Below are positions 11,792 through 23,727 of a stretch of 64,000 nt of DNA, one piece after another. The notes beneath the pieces were generated by a model. The model had not been told where the DNA came from. It saw only the letters and a list, made by a program, of their open reading frames with translations, and did no database searches. Origin of the DNA: Astrothelium macrocarpum (taxonomy: Eukaryota; Ascomycota; Dothideomycetes; Trypetheliales; Trypetheliaceae); contig JAGEMR010000030.1 of assembly GCA_021030915.1 (NCBI GenBank), positions 233,221 through 297,220 on the forward strand, given 5' to 3'. The stretch's first letter is position 1; every line of letters starts with the position of its first letter. A program made the position numbers and the translations under genes.

Positions 11792-13010
11792 CGAATTCAG
11801 TCAATCACTAATCACGGCAGGGGTTTTGTCAAAACTGGGAATTAGCGATTGACATTTTGAATAGTATGTTATATGCTATTAGCGAGGTGTTGGAGTGGGG
11901 TTGAGAGCAATAAAGATACCCTGCGAATCAACTTCCGCTGGCCAAGTCAATTTTATTCCACAAATTAATTATATTGACAAATTTCCATTCTTCAACGCTC
12001 GTTTCACAACCTGTTTCTAGTAATCTTGTGTCACAACAACAACGTCTTTTATCGAGTACTCCGGTTTCTCAATCTCAAAGACGCGGATTCCTTGCAGATT
12101 CCCTGATCGACTGATGCTTCCTCGAAATCTATCTCAATTTTGTCCTGAGATTCAATCTCGTAAACCACAGGATGCAATCTGCCGAGCGAAAAGAAGGTGC
12201 CATTGGCAGGCCCTATGCTAAGCATCTGATCGGTCGATGGATGACTTTCCTTGATTTATCTCTTCCACATGCGCCATGGACCATGCGTTTACGCTTTAAC
12301 GTTCCTCTAATCGGATTGTGTGGCGCGAGAAGTAGCCAATCGCATTTGGGCTTTTGCGAAGACGTCTCATGTGATACAAAACATCTCACCGGAACACCCT
12401 GGACGTTCCATTCGGATCTTAAAGTTACCATTCAATTGAAACATTTTACACCGTCCCAACCGACAAGGAGGAGAGATAGGTCTTGATGTTGCAGGGGCCA
12501 GCACGAATTTAAAGATTTAAAAATAATACCAACATGTCAAGTGTCAGACCGCTCTTCGGTGCAAATTCGGGAAGTCGAGTCCATTTCTGGAAGCTCTCCC
12601 AAGACTCCAAGACCTTCAGACGACTCTTATCTTTGAACATTGTTGCTTAACCGCGGATAAAGTCTAGAACCCGGCAATCTTGTTTTGCCCCTCAACGCGT
12701 AGCCCCACTATGGCGCGCCATCCCACCTCTTCTGTCCCACTTTTCTTGAGCAAGTCTCTATTGTAAACATTGTACGACGTCGGGCTTCTCAACCTCTTTT
12801 GGCTCCGTGATTCGTTTGCTTATGTGATTTATATGTTAGTACTGCATATACGGGCATCGGACACTTCGGGAATTCCACGATACAGCTTATAACCCAACAT
12901 AATCATATTTGTGGATCTTTGTTCTTTCCATCTATTTGTCTTTTTAATTTATCATTCGTTTTTTTCGCTTTAAAAAAAACAAATAACAAGACCTTTTACA
13001 ATCTTCAAAT
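11792..13010. other. 1.2-kb intergenic stretch
   Basis: Promoter and leader region of the downstream hydrolase gene. Frames of 70-105 codons at about 12172-12486 overlap on both strands without domains and were not called. A 12-bp perfect palindrome, ATGGCGCGCCAT, lies at about 12710, and a pyrimidine-rich T/C leader precedes the hydrolase ATG. I see no RNA gene. Confidence 0.4.
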
Positions 13011-14369
13011 ATGGCAATCAAGAATGACGTCGACGTTAATGCCTCCAAGTTTGCTCCTAATGCTGTTTCCAAGAAGAACGAAGCTTTCAATGAGAACCTC
13101 ATCAAAATACAGAACGACGGTCCTCGTTGGTATGAGGTAACTTGGCACCATGTCTTTTACGATGGTCAAAAATCAAGCTAATCTATCCTAGGTAGGGGCA
13201 GCAAAGTATCGAAAGATGAGAGAAAATGGAGAGACGCCATTGCCAAAACCCACAATGTTGGACGGCGATGACATTTATCTGCCTTCAAGGGAGGCTGGAA
13301 GAGCAATCCCTTGCCGGGTCATGAGACCTTCGAATGGCGAAGTCAAGGGTGTCTTTCTGCACATTCACGGAGGTGGATGGGTATTGATGGTAAGGCTCTG
13401 AGACGATCCAAAAGCTGATTTAATCCAAATTAATGTTCTCTCAGAGTGAAAAATAGTATGACAAAACATTTCGGAAAAGGAAAAAAGACAAAAGATTGAT
13501 TCAGCATAGCCAAGACCCACTCCTCCGGTTCCTCGCCGACGCCGCTAACCTCGCTGTTATCTCGGTCGGCTACCGGCTCGCCCCCGAAGATCCCTTCCCA
13601 AAAGGCAACGAAGACTGCTACGACGTCGCCGAATACCTCGTTGACAATGCCCGCGCCAAGTTTGGCGGCGACCTGCTCTTCATGGGCGGTGAGGTAAAGC
13701 CCCACTGCAACCCGTTCCCTCTTTCTATCCCCTCCACACCCTCTCCACGCTTTCATATCCAGCCTCAACTCTCGTCTTCCCGCCCCTTCTATCCCCGTCT
13801 CACCACTCGTTCCACCCGGTCTCCCTCCCTCTTCCACCTCCACCACCCCCCAAACTAACCCTCTTCCCCCACCCCTCCAGTCCGCCGGCGCGCACCTCGC
13901 CGCGCTCACCACCTTCCACCTGCTGACCGCGCGCCCACGCTTCTCGCTGCACGGGCTGAACCTCGTCTTCGGCTGCTACGACCTCGCGGGCTTCACGCCC
14001 TCCGTCGCGACGTTTGCGCGCCCGCTCGTCATCGACCGCGACATCATGGAGCACTACGTCGCCGCGTACCTGCCGGCCACGACCGAGGCGCAGCGCCGCG
14101 ACCCGCGCGTTTCGCCCTTGTACCAGGACTTGCTGGCTGATGGGGTGAGGGGCCGCTTGCCGCCCGCGTTGTTTACGGCGGGTACGCAGGACTGTTTGCT
14201 TGATGATACGGTGTTCATGGGGGCGAAGTGGGCGATGAGTGGTGCGGAGACGCGGGTCAAGGCGTATCCGGGGTGTCCGCATGGGTTTGTGTTTTTTCCG
14301 CCGGAGCAGATGGATGGGGTGGGGGAGTGCTTGGATGATATGAAGGAGTTTTTGAGGGGGCATATGTGA
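13011..14369 (+). CDS. alpha/beta hydrolase, HSL/GDXG family (esterase/lipase-like)
   Basis: Hormone-sensitive-lipase-type carboxylester hydrolase. Four exons (13011-13136, 13192-13389, 13505-13693, 13881-14369), all in phase 0, give 333 residues. The oxyanion-hole motif HGGGW lies at about residues 101-105. The nucleophile motif is GESAG with Ser about 172, split by the third intron exactly between Glu and Ser. The acid is Asp about 275 in TAGTQDCLLDD. The base is His about 305 in CPHGF. All catalytic residues are present, so it should be active; the substrate is unknown. No signal peptide is seen. The intron sequences and exon 4 differ sharply in composition: exon 4 is strongly GC-rich at third positions. 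A cytosolic esterase or secondary-metabolite deacetylase are both possible. Confidence 0.88.
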
Positions 14370-14637
14370 GGTTGGGGTTGAGATTCGATTATACTGTTGA
14401 AGTCACGGTGGGTTATCTATGGTTTGGTAAAAAGTAAGGGATGAGGTAACGGCTGAAAGTCCAATGAATGCAAGTGCTGAGCATCTGAAGCTATTCTACT
14501 TGCTGTGATACAGATGCTACGTATACAAGGAATGATGCGTGGTGCGTCCCGATCATGCTTCTTGCTCCTTGCTCCATGCTCCAGTCTTGTGATGCCTTGG
14601 TACTTCTCCCCATGCTTGTCGCCGTCTCATCATCTTC

Positions 14638-16639
14638 TCAACGGAAGGACAGTGGCTTCGACGCCTCCATCTGTCTTGCTTTCTTTCGGTCTTCCAACCT
14701 CTTCTGCGCCTCTGCAAGCTTTTCCTGACTCACTTCCCTTCCCGTCCTTGTCATCAAGCTCGTCTTCCTCTGTTCTCCTCCAACGAGGCTCTCCGAATTT
14801 GGCGCACCTGGCGACAGCCTGGCTAGCGTATTCTGCGGAACTGCATTCTCCTTTGTACTCGTCTTGGTCTGCGTTGATGGTCTAATTGTTGGGACCTGAA
14901 GATTGTCGTTTGCAGAATGAGCAACGGGATCGGAATTGTGTTTGTTGTTGGAGCGGGAAGTAGGATTCGGATTAATATTTTCCTTTTTGGTCTCTTTTCT
15001 TGAGACGACACTGCTTTTGCGAGGCCCCTTGCTGACATTTTGAGTGCTGTTGATTGGATTAAAGGAGCGAATCGGAAGTGACATGGCGTCATTGGGGTAG
15101 GGACTAGACGGCACCGTATTTGGAGAACGATGCTCGTCCTCTGGTTTGTGAAAAGAAGCGGAAAGGTTGGAGGGTGGCTCAGGCAGTGAGAGAGAGGAGT
15201 CAAACAAGGACGACTGGTTCTGCTGAGAGGTCGTATTCAGATCATTGATCGGATCGACGGCCTTGGGACTGGGAGTCTGATGTTTCTGATGGAATTCTTG
15301 CTTTGGAGGCGTGTTGTGCTTGTTGTCAACGTTGCCATTAAACGATAATCCCGAATGTTGGATTGCCGATTGGGAACGCTTGGCTGGGGAAGATTTTATG
15401 ACAGTCTTGACGGACTCTGCTGATGCTGGTGCGCTCCCGACTGCATCTGCCCAAATATCAACTGCTGGTGGGCTGCCTATATTGTCTGTCCTATTGCGGA
15501 TACGCCGATCTCGTACGCCAACTTTCCGAGTCTCATCCAGCTCTCTCCGAAGGTTATTCCGCTCTACCCTAAGAGTTGATGACTCTTCGCGAGCTTCGTG
15601 GAGTTCTTTCGACATCTTCCGCTGTTGCTCCTGCAATTCTGTGGCGTCTTGCTTGTTCAGTCGTTCTTTACTCTCAGCGATCTCCTCTGCAGCGTGTTTT
15701 CTTATGCTTTGCAGCTCTTCCTTTGCTTTGTCAAGTGCACCTTGATATTCCTTCATCTGTACCTCCAACTCTAATGTTTTGGCCTCAAGCTTCTGAACTT
15801 TACGTCGCTCGTCTCGGAGTTTGCCAGCCAGTTCAGTGACCTCAGTGTCTTTGAGTCTTGCGAAGCTTTTGGCCATTTTTTGCTTAGTAAGTAGCTTCTT
15901 CATCTCCTGCTTGGTTTTGGCGGCATATATTTCGTATTCTTTCTTCCAATATTCGTCCAGTTCAAGTCCGGGTCGTGCCTGTTTCTCTTGATGCTTATTT
16001 CCATTTGTAGCCTGAGACTCAGTCCCAGACTGAGATGATTCACGAACGCTATGGAGAGTAGTCGTCAACTTTGTCGCTCGAACCCGGCTCAGTCTGGCTC
16101 GCTGTTCTTTTTCTTTTTCTGCTGTCTTGGGAGTCCATGGACTTGGAAATTTGCCCGGAAAATTGCTCGGGAGTCCACTTCGAGTCTGTGCCAAGGATCT
16201 CTTACTCTCATTGTTTGCTATCTGAGCTCCAAATGAGACTGTTTTTCGTCGAGTCGCGCCAGTCCCTGGAGTCATAAGAATGCTTGTGGGCTTAGCCGGA
16301 GACAATCCAACATCCTTTCCCTCTATGAAGTCTGCCGACTTTGGTCTCGGTTCTCTTGTTGCAACAAGCCGACCACGGCCAGGTTGTTCACCATCGGATT
16401 CATCTTCGGAAAAGGCAATTCCAGCATTGTGTTCTGCAGGCTGAGGTGTACCAAACAAGGCATGTTTGAACGCACGAACAGCAAATACCGGAGCAGGGGT
16501 TTCCGGAGGCTCGTATACTGAAGCATTGCCTTCTAAGAGCTATCAGCATCTTTTTTCCAAACACCGGGGTCTCGTGAGGGATTAGTTTACCTTCCTTGGG
16601 CTCCTCTCCCAATCTAGGCTCGGTCACCCACGAAAACAT
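14638..16639 (-). CDS. cut12: spindle pole body protein Cut12 family
   Basis: Structural and regulatory component of the spindle pole body, related to fission yeast Cut12. Two exons (16639-16591 and 16532-14638) joined across a 58-bp intron give 647 residues. The N terminus MFSWVTEPRLGEEPKE, followed by PPETPAPVFAVRAFKHALFGTP, is the conserved start of the filamentous-fungal family. The Cut12 domain follows (LDEYWKKEYEIYAAKTKQ), with a coiled coil of about 130 residues up to about residue 330. The rest is a Ser/Thr/Pro/Asn-rich disordered tail, ending in a basic helix (EKLAEAQKRLEDRKKARQ). It is divergent from GCN2, with about 355 bp between the two start codons. Confidence 0.85.
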
Positions 16640-16994
16640 TTGATGTAAGAAAACAGAATAGATTACAGAGTGAATGTACACGCCTTTGAACAGGCGCAAT
16701 GGCACGTATGGTAGCAAAGGAAGTGGTGGAGGACGTGTTGTTTACCTTGGGCAGGGATGAGGGCGCACTAGTTGTGAGGCCAATTGCTTATCGATAACAC
16801 ACCGACACTATCCGCATCTTGCCTCCAGGCTCACTCCGCTAATCTTTGTACGTGTTTCTTGTAGCGATGAAATTTTTCGCATGACAACTAAATGACGATC
16901 ATGATAGCCATAACGTAAGCGGCAGCTGCGGCTGTCGTGGGTGGTTTGTCCTTGTGTTCGGTATGCACGAGTCCTCTGTAGCTCCTCACTTGAA
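16640..16994. promoter_or_regulatory. shared divergent promoter of cut12 and GCN2, with upstream ATGs
   Basis: The 355-bp region separates the start codons of the two divergent genes. On the GCN2 side I read short upstream frames starting at 16757 (ATG-AGG-GCG-CAC-stop), 16867 (5 codons), 16881 (4 codons), 16892 (8 codons) and an out-of-frame ATG at 16963. Whether they lie in the transcript depends on an unknown start site. Confidence 0.5.
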
Positions 16995-19900
16995 ATGGCA
17001 CCGAAACCGCCCTGGAAATTTAGCAAAGACAAAGATGATGTTACGCCCGGACTCAACCCTTCTGGGGTTGACATTCCAAAAGGAGACGCTCTTAATTACG
17101 CTCAGGACCAGATTGAAGAGATCGAGGTGTTGAAGGCAATCTACATGGATGATTATCAAGATGTAGAAACAAAAAGCGCTTGGAGTGTAAGTCATTCCAA
17201 ACTTTTACAAAAAATTCGAACGAATGCTTTGAGCCGCAAGACGTGGTTACCGATGGTTATAGCTCCTATATGCAACATGTAACATGTCACATTTACCAAT
17301 TGCTTGAAAATGGATACTGATTTTTTTGAATGCATGGATATTATTTCTTTTCTGTTCTATCTACAAGTTATTGCTCACCGCTTTGGTGCTGATTGTGTGA
17401 TAGCGAGTTACAGATCGTGCCATGAAGCTTCGGATCAAAGCACCGTCTTCCAGCGACATCTCCATTGTTCTCTCTATCAAGTTGACCGCAACCTATCCTA
17501 AAACTGCCCCGATTTTGAGGATTGACGAAGCGGCTGGGATACGCCCAGCAACTGCAAAGAAGATTAGTCACTTACTGGAGACGAAGCCGAGAGAGTTGAT
17601 TGGCGGCGTCATGATTCATGAAATCGCCACCTCGGTCGAAGATGTTCTTGAAGATGCCTTTCAGAGACAGCAACGAGAAGGCGAAATTCCAAGCCTAGAA
17701 AAAGAGCGAGCCATCCAAGAAGCAGCAGCAGCTGAAGCAGCTAAGCAGCTTGAAGCCACTCGTCGTAAGGAAGCTGAACTGGAAAAGGCCGAGGAAGATC
17801 GTGCCTTTAAGCAAATGCTTGACGAGGAGATAAATAGGCAAGAGGCCAAGAGAAAAAGTCGAGGGCCTCTAGTCTCTCCAGCAGCTATTGAAAATGGTAC
17901 GTTTAAGAAATCAGAGGCCCTCCCACCCGAACTTGCAAGGATTGAGCCGCGAAACTCTTTCTCTAAAGGCCGCCGTAATTCTTATAAAGTCATCGAATTC
18001 TATGCCAGAACTTCAAGTTGGTGGTCTGGATAGGAATTTTGCTTTGATTATCTGCAGTCCTTCAGAGTTGCTACGACTGAAGTCTTTGTACTTGGTGTAA
18101 ACATCCAAGAAAGAATAACTAACAGAAAGCAGATGCAGAACCGTTGGCATCTTCTCAAAGCAAAGATACGGTCATCTTCGAACAGAGCCTCTCGTTGGAT
18201 CTGGACGGTTCTTCCACCTATTTCAGAGCGGTTGAGGGACTAACGAGATTGCGGAGCTCTGGTCCTGTCACTGAAGTCTTTAGTGTCCACCCAGTAGGCT
18301 CGCAAGCCCCACTAGTATTAAAACAACTCCATATCAAGTAAGTAGCACACAAAATGTTGGAATAAGCTAGACATCCAAGGTATTGCGTATTCGCTAATGC
18401 CAAGCAAGACCCTCATTTGGTTTGCATGCCAAGAAGGCTATACTACAGCTTGAGATGCTCTTGGATAATTTGAAGAATCTAAAGCATGACAATTGCTTGA
18501 GCGTCTACGGTTCGCTGATTGAGCAGCAAACGTCAAGTGATGAATGGCAAATTCGAATCGTCACCGAATACGCGGATAGAGGATCACTCGAGGACCTTCT
18601 TGCCGATGGTCCAATACAACTCAGTAAGGCCCGACATTGGATGATTGGATTGTTGGAAGGTCTAGACTTTTACCATCGTCAAGGAATAATCCATCGGGAC
18701 ATTCATGCAAACAATGTACTTCTCTGTCGACCAAAGTACGGCGGTCCAAGTATAGTTAAGCTGGCGGATTCTGGGTACCAGGCACTACTACATGATCTCA
18801 AGCTTGAGCCAAAACCTCATTCGGCCACTGCAACCTCAGCTTTTTGGTTGCCTCCAGAAATCGCGCGGGATTCAAAGGGTGAACGATCGCGCAAGACGGA
18901 TGTTTGGCAGCTTGGTATCGTCCTATTACAGATGGTCAGCGGAATTGATGTGACACAAAATTTTTCCTCACCATTAGCCGCCATCGAGAGTCTAGACTAT
19001 GGTGAAGCGCTGAATGATATTCTGCGTAAATTTCTCAAGACCGATCCAAGAAAAAGGCCCTCCGCTTTTGATTTGCTCCCCAGCGAGTTTCTCCGCACAG
19101 ATACCGGTGTTGTCCGACCAATAAGCCCAGGTCATTCGAGGTCCGCCTCTTTGCTTACTCCAGTACGTTCTCGCCAAAGATTTCAGTACAGTTCCAGTAG
19201 TCAACGAGAATCTTACCCACGATACGCACTTGAATTTGTGGAATTAGGACGTCTTGGTCGCGGAGGATATGGGGAGGTCTTCAAGGCTCGACACAATGTT
19301 GACGGCCGGGTGTACGCCATTAAAAAAATCAAGCAAGAATCTTCTGCAGCATTTGAAGATGTTTTGCGCGAGGTCAGGCTGTTATCACAACTTGATCATC
19401 CTTATGTTGTGCGGTACTATGCTGCATGGCTTGAAGATGAGTCCCCTGACATCTCGGAATCTGGAGAGGAAACTGTGTCGAGTATAGAGACACCTTCATT
19501 CAGTATCGGGGAAGCTTTCAACTCGATGAGCTTTGGTCACACGGCCACTAGCGGGCTGGACTTTGTCAGCTCTGGCGGTCATAATTTCATCGAGTTTGAG
19601 GATGACGATGAATCAGAATCCGACGCTATTCAGTCAAGTGATGAGGAGGATACACAAGACCCTAGTTCGGGGAATGCGAAAGCAAAATCGAGCTCTGAGG
19701 GCCAAAGCCTTGCGCTCAAGCGAACACTATCAAGTTCGTATTTTCGCAACGTCAAACAAATACTTTATATTCAGATGGAATATTGCGAAAGGCACACCCT
19801 CAGAGACTTGATCAGGAGGGACCTCTACAACAAACCAGAAGATGGATGGCGGCTCTTGCGACAAATAATAGAAGGTTTGGCACATGTGCACGGTCATGGA

Positions 19901-22342
19901 ATTATCCATCGCGATCTCAAACCGGAAAACATCTTTATCGACGATGGTCAAAATCCGAAGATTGGAGACTTTGGCCTCGCCACTCGCGGCCAATATCATG
20001 TGGTGGACAAGACCACAACAAGCATTGATGGCGATATGACCCGAAGCATCGGAACAGCATTCTACGTTGCACCTGAATTGCGGAGCGGGGCGGGGAATAG
20101 CTACAATGAAAAAGTTGACATGTACTCGCTCGGAATCATTTTCTTCGAAATGTGTTACCCACTCAAAACCGGGATGGAGAGAGACGAAGTCGTACGGAAA
20201 CTTAGAGAAAAGGAACACAATCTACCCGAAATTTTCAACACGTCTGAAAAAGCATTACAAGGAGACGTCATCTTATCACTGATTAATCATCGTCCAGGAG
20301 AGCGACCGAGTGGCGCCGAACTTTTGAGGAGTGGGAAACTTCCTCTTCGTATTGAAGACGAGACTATCCGAGAAGCACTTCGAAGCCTGTCCGACTCAAC
20401 TTCGCCATATTATCAAAAGATGATGTCCGCGTTATTCTCCCAACCTCCAGATAGCTTGATCAAAGGGTTTGCGTGGGATATAGAGGCCGCAAAGAATTCA
20501 CAGTCCTTTGAGGCACATGATACACTTTTGGAGGGATACGTACGAGATCGGCTAACGGGAATTTTCAAACGGCACGGGGCTTTGGAGACACATCGACCTT
20601 TTTTGTTCCCACTGTCAACATACTATCCAAACAGCAATGTCGTCCAAATCTTACATCCATCCGGTTCACTCATGCAATTACCTTTTGATCTCACACTGCC
20701 TTATGCCAGGAGTCTTGCATACCAGGCTCCCGCTGCAGAGAGGACATTTGCTTTTGGCACTGTCTATCGAGATACGTACACTGGCGGACCCCCAAGAAGC
20801 AATCGAGAGGTCGATTTTGACATTGTCACCGACGATACGCTCGATCTGGCGCTCAAGGAAGCAGAAGTGATTAAAGTGTTGGATGAAGTGGTCGATGGCT
20901 TTGCGCCTTTGGCGACAAGTCAGATGTGCTTCCATTTGAATCATTCGGACCTCTTGCAGCTTATAATGAATTTCTGCAGAATACCTGTACCTCAGCAGCA
21001 AGCTACAACGGAAACATTGAGTAAGCTGAATATTCAGCAATGGACATGGATGAAGATTCGTGCAGAACTTCGAGCACCAACTATTGGAATCCCCTCGACG
21101 TCATTGGATGACTTGGCACGATTCGATTTCCGTGAGACACCCCAGAAAGCCTTTGCTCGAATCAAGTCTCTCTTTGAAGGCACCGATCTTGTCGAGAAGA
21201 CCGTCCCAATATTTGCACATATAAGTACGGTGATAGGCTACATGAAGCAATTGGGAGTGAAGCGAAAAACGTACATTGCACCTCTTAGTGGCTTCAATGA
21301 GAAATTCTACAAAGGAGGGATAATGTTCCAATGCATATTCGATAAAAAGACCAAAGATGTCCTTGCTGCTGGTGGTCGTTATGATTCTCTTATCACTGAA
21401 CACAGATCTAAACTTCAAGGACACGGATCAACTCGCCATGCTGTTGGCATGAACCTGGGATGGGACCGTTTAATCACATCCATGGCCCGCTATCAGAAAA
21501 ATTTAGGCAAACCAGGGTTCTTGAAGAAACCCGTAGACCCAGAAAGACTTGAGGAGCCTGAAATTCGGAGATGCGATGTTCTCGTTGGATCTTTCGACCC
21601 CTCTGTACTCCGCTCTACTGGCGTCAAGCTCGTGGCCGACCTCTGGGCTCATGATGTCAGCGCTGAGCTTGCCGTCACCACTCGCGGCCCCGAACAGCTC
21701 CTTGCTCTCTATCGTAACGAGAAACATAGTTGGATCATCGTCATCAAGCACGATGCATCTACAAGTGGCAAACCCGATCTCAAGGTCAAATCTATGGTTC
21801 GCAAAGAAGACACCGACATCCGGAGCAGCGACCTCATCTCTTTCCTGCGCGCCGAAATACGCGATCGCGATTATCGCGAGGGCCTTAACACCTCTCGATC
21901 TCGTCATGCACTCTTTTCCCGAAATTCCGACAGCGGAGGTCCCTCAGAGAAGGGAAGCCATCAGGTTCAAATGGTCACTGTCCCGCACAAGACCAAGAGG
22001 CCCAATAAATGGAATGTCGTGGAAGCCGCACAGCAACGTGCTTCCGAATACATCGATACCCACTACAGCGACAACGCCATCCTAGCTGTTGAGATTAAAG
22101 ACGAGTATCTGGATCTCATACGCGACACGCGCCTCTCGGACCCGGATAGTTGGCGAAAAGCAATCCAGTCAGTGCCAGTTGGGGATCGCGCGTATTTGCA
22201 AATAGTGCACGATCTGCTCAAGAAGTACGAAAGGGGGTGGCGGGAGAATGTGGCAAAGGGCGGGGCGGGGAAGGAGCAGAGAAAGGTGTTTGTGTACAAC
22301 TTTCGGAGTGGAGGCATTATGGATTATGATTTGGGACGTTGA
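16995..22342 (+). CDS. GCN2: eIF2-alpha kinase GCN2 (CPC-3 type)
   Basis: Amino-acid starvation sensor that phosphorylates eIF2-alpha when uncharged tRNA accumulates. Proposed exons are 16995-17186, 17404-17896, 18133-18337 and 18409-22342, giving about 1607 residues, in the family's usual range. The domains are in canonical order. An RWD domain (about 37-155, DQIEEIEVLKAIYMDDY) binds Gcn1, followed by a charged helix and a degenerate pseudokinase (about 235-525). The kinase (about 570-945) has glycine loop GRGGYGEV, lysine in YAIKKIK, HRDLKPENIF about 796, DFG and VAPEL, with a large acidic insert between lobes. A HisRS-like domain (about 1000-1460) and a basic C-terminal ribosome-binding/dimerisation region complete it. 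The 17897-18132 intron is my choice (GTACGT donor, CTAAC branch); its first 138 bases stay open in frame, so that junction is less certain. Otherwise all phases close. Confidence 0.95.
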
Positions 22343-22509
22343 GAAGTTTCATCGAGGCTCATCGTAGTAAGGAGGCCGGAGGATTAAACGAGCCTCTCAA
22401 CGCACGTCTGATATGGCATAATGATGGTCACGACGATGAGAATCTGTGTCTTGGCAAAGGGTAAAGTTGGGGTATCTTTATTACTCAATTATATGAATGA
22501 ACCAAAAAT

Positions 22510-23727
22510 CTAATCACTATCATCTTCACTCCCATATCCAACCAGCGGACCTTTTGCCATCTCCTGAGGCTCCGCAACTCCAGCCTTGTACTCTTTTAGA
22601 GCAGCAAGCGTAGAGCTCGAAAGCAACCCTCCCCCAGTATCCGCCGTTTCTGTCCCCTCTTCCATAGGAACACTCTCAATCATCTTCTTCTCCTCCGCTC
22701 CCTCCAACGCCACTCCCCCACCATCCCTCTCCCCCTCCAACCTCGCCTTCTCCCTCGCATACCACACCTCATCCGGCGCCTCATACCCCTGCAGCCCAAA
22801 CCCCCCCTCCACCCTCCTCCTCTTCTTCGCCTCCCCATCCCTCCCCTCAATCTCCGCAACATACTCTCTCGGCAACGCCGCCCTAATCGCCTCCGCGGCC
22901 TGCTCCTCCACCCTCCTCGCCTCCCTCTTCTGCGCCGCGGGATTCGGATCCACGGTAGCCCACCTCACATTCAGCACCTCGGCATGGTCCAGCGCCTGAT
23001 GCGCCATCGCCTCCTTGGCAAACTGCGCATTCGCCTCGTTGACATACGTCACAAACGCGACGCCGCGCGCCGGCAGCACGCGGATGCGCTCGACGGCGCC
23101 CCACTCGGCAAAGTGGCGCGCCACCACCTCCTCGATGTCGTCGGTCACGTGCACGCGCCCCACGTACAGCGTGCGATTGGGCCGCAGGAACGAGCCGACG
23201 CCGCCCATGTCGTCGCGGTACTCGCTGTACTTGTCGCGCCCGAAGCAGTCCGTGTTGGACGCGTACAGGTCTGTGAGTGTGGGGAGGCGGTGCAGGTATT
23301 CGCAGTCGGCTCCGCGGGGGCACACCCCCCGTGCGAAGTGGAGGCAGAAGAAGGCGCCGGCGATGCGGTCCGCTTTGGTGTAGCCGGTGTCCCGGTGGAT
23401 GGAGCACCGGCTGGGCGCGGCGTGCTTGGAGAGGTATTTGTCTTCGCGGTCGCCGCCGGACCACTTGTTGTACCAGATGTTGAAGATGGTGCCGGTTTGG
23501 GGAGGGGGTTCGGATTTGATTGTCGAGGGGTCGATCTGAGGGCGAGCGGGGCGGCGTTTTTTCTTGACGATTTTTTTGATCTTTTTGGTGTTTGATGGGT
23601 CGGAGGTTGTCGTGGTTGTGAGGGCGGTGGTGGATGGATCCTCGACGGTATCGGAGAGGGGATTTTGAGTCTCCTCATGGACGGAGAGGGTTTCTGATGG
23701 AGCAGGCATGGTATCAACTTCAGCCAT
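22510..23727 (-). CDS. cwc2: pre-mRNA-splicing factor Cwc2
   Basis: RNA-binding component of the Prp19 (NTC) complex that contacts U6 snRNA and the intron in the catalytic spliceosome. Intronless frame of 405 residues. The order is: disordered acidic N terminus; a basic run KKIKKIVKKKRR; a Torus-like region with conserved NIWYNKWSGGD; the CCCH zinc finger C-x7-C-x5-C-x3-H (CLHFARGVCPRGADCEYLH); an RRM with RNP2 RTLYVGRVHV and RNP1-like RGVAFVTYV; then a helical WATVDPNP segment and a variable acidic tail. Exon composition is very GC-rich in the RRM, which creates long shadow frames on the other strand. Transcription converges with GCN2, the two stops being about 170 bp apart. Confidence 0.93.
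   Translation of the reverse strand: MAEVDTMPAPSETLSVHEETQNPLSDTVEDPSTTALTTTTTSDPSNTKKIKKIVKKKRRPARPQIDPSTIKSEPPPQTGTIFNIWYNKWSGGDREDKYLSKHAAPSRCSIHRDTGYTKADRIAGAFFCLHFARGVCPRGADCEYLHRLPTLTDLYASNTDCFGRDKYSEYRDDMGGVGSFLRPNRTLYVGRVHVTDDIEEVVARHFAEWGAVERIRVLPARGVAFVTYVNEANAQFAKEAMAHQALDHAEVLNVRWATVDPNPAAQKREARRVEEQAAEAIRAALPREYVAEIEGRDGEAKKRRRVEGGFGLQGYEAPDEVWYAREKARLEGERDGGGVALEGAEEKKMIESVPMEEGTETADTGGGLLSSSTLAALKEYKAGVAEPQEMAKGPLVGYGSEDDSD

Noticed and set aside
12172..12486. 104-codon frame upstream of the alpha/beta hydrolase
   Set aside because: Overlaps a minus-strand frame of similar length, no domain, no splice or start support.
16741..16760. Start of GCN2 further upstream
   Set aside because: Upstream ATGs are closed by stops within a few codons or are out of frame; the ATG at 16995 opens directly into the RWD domain.
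22883..23595. Long open frames on both strands over the Cwc2 gene
   Set aside because: They are shadows of the very GC-rich Cwc2 coding sequence; none has domains, while the Cwc2 frame has CCCH and RRM motifs.
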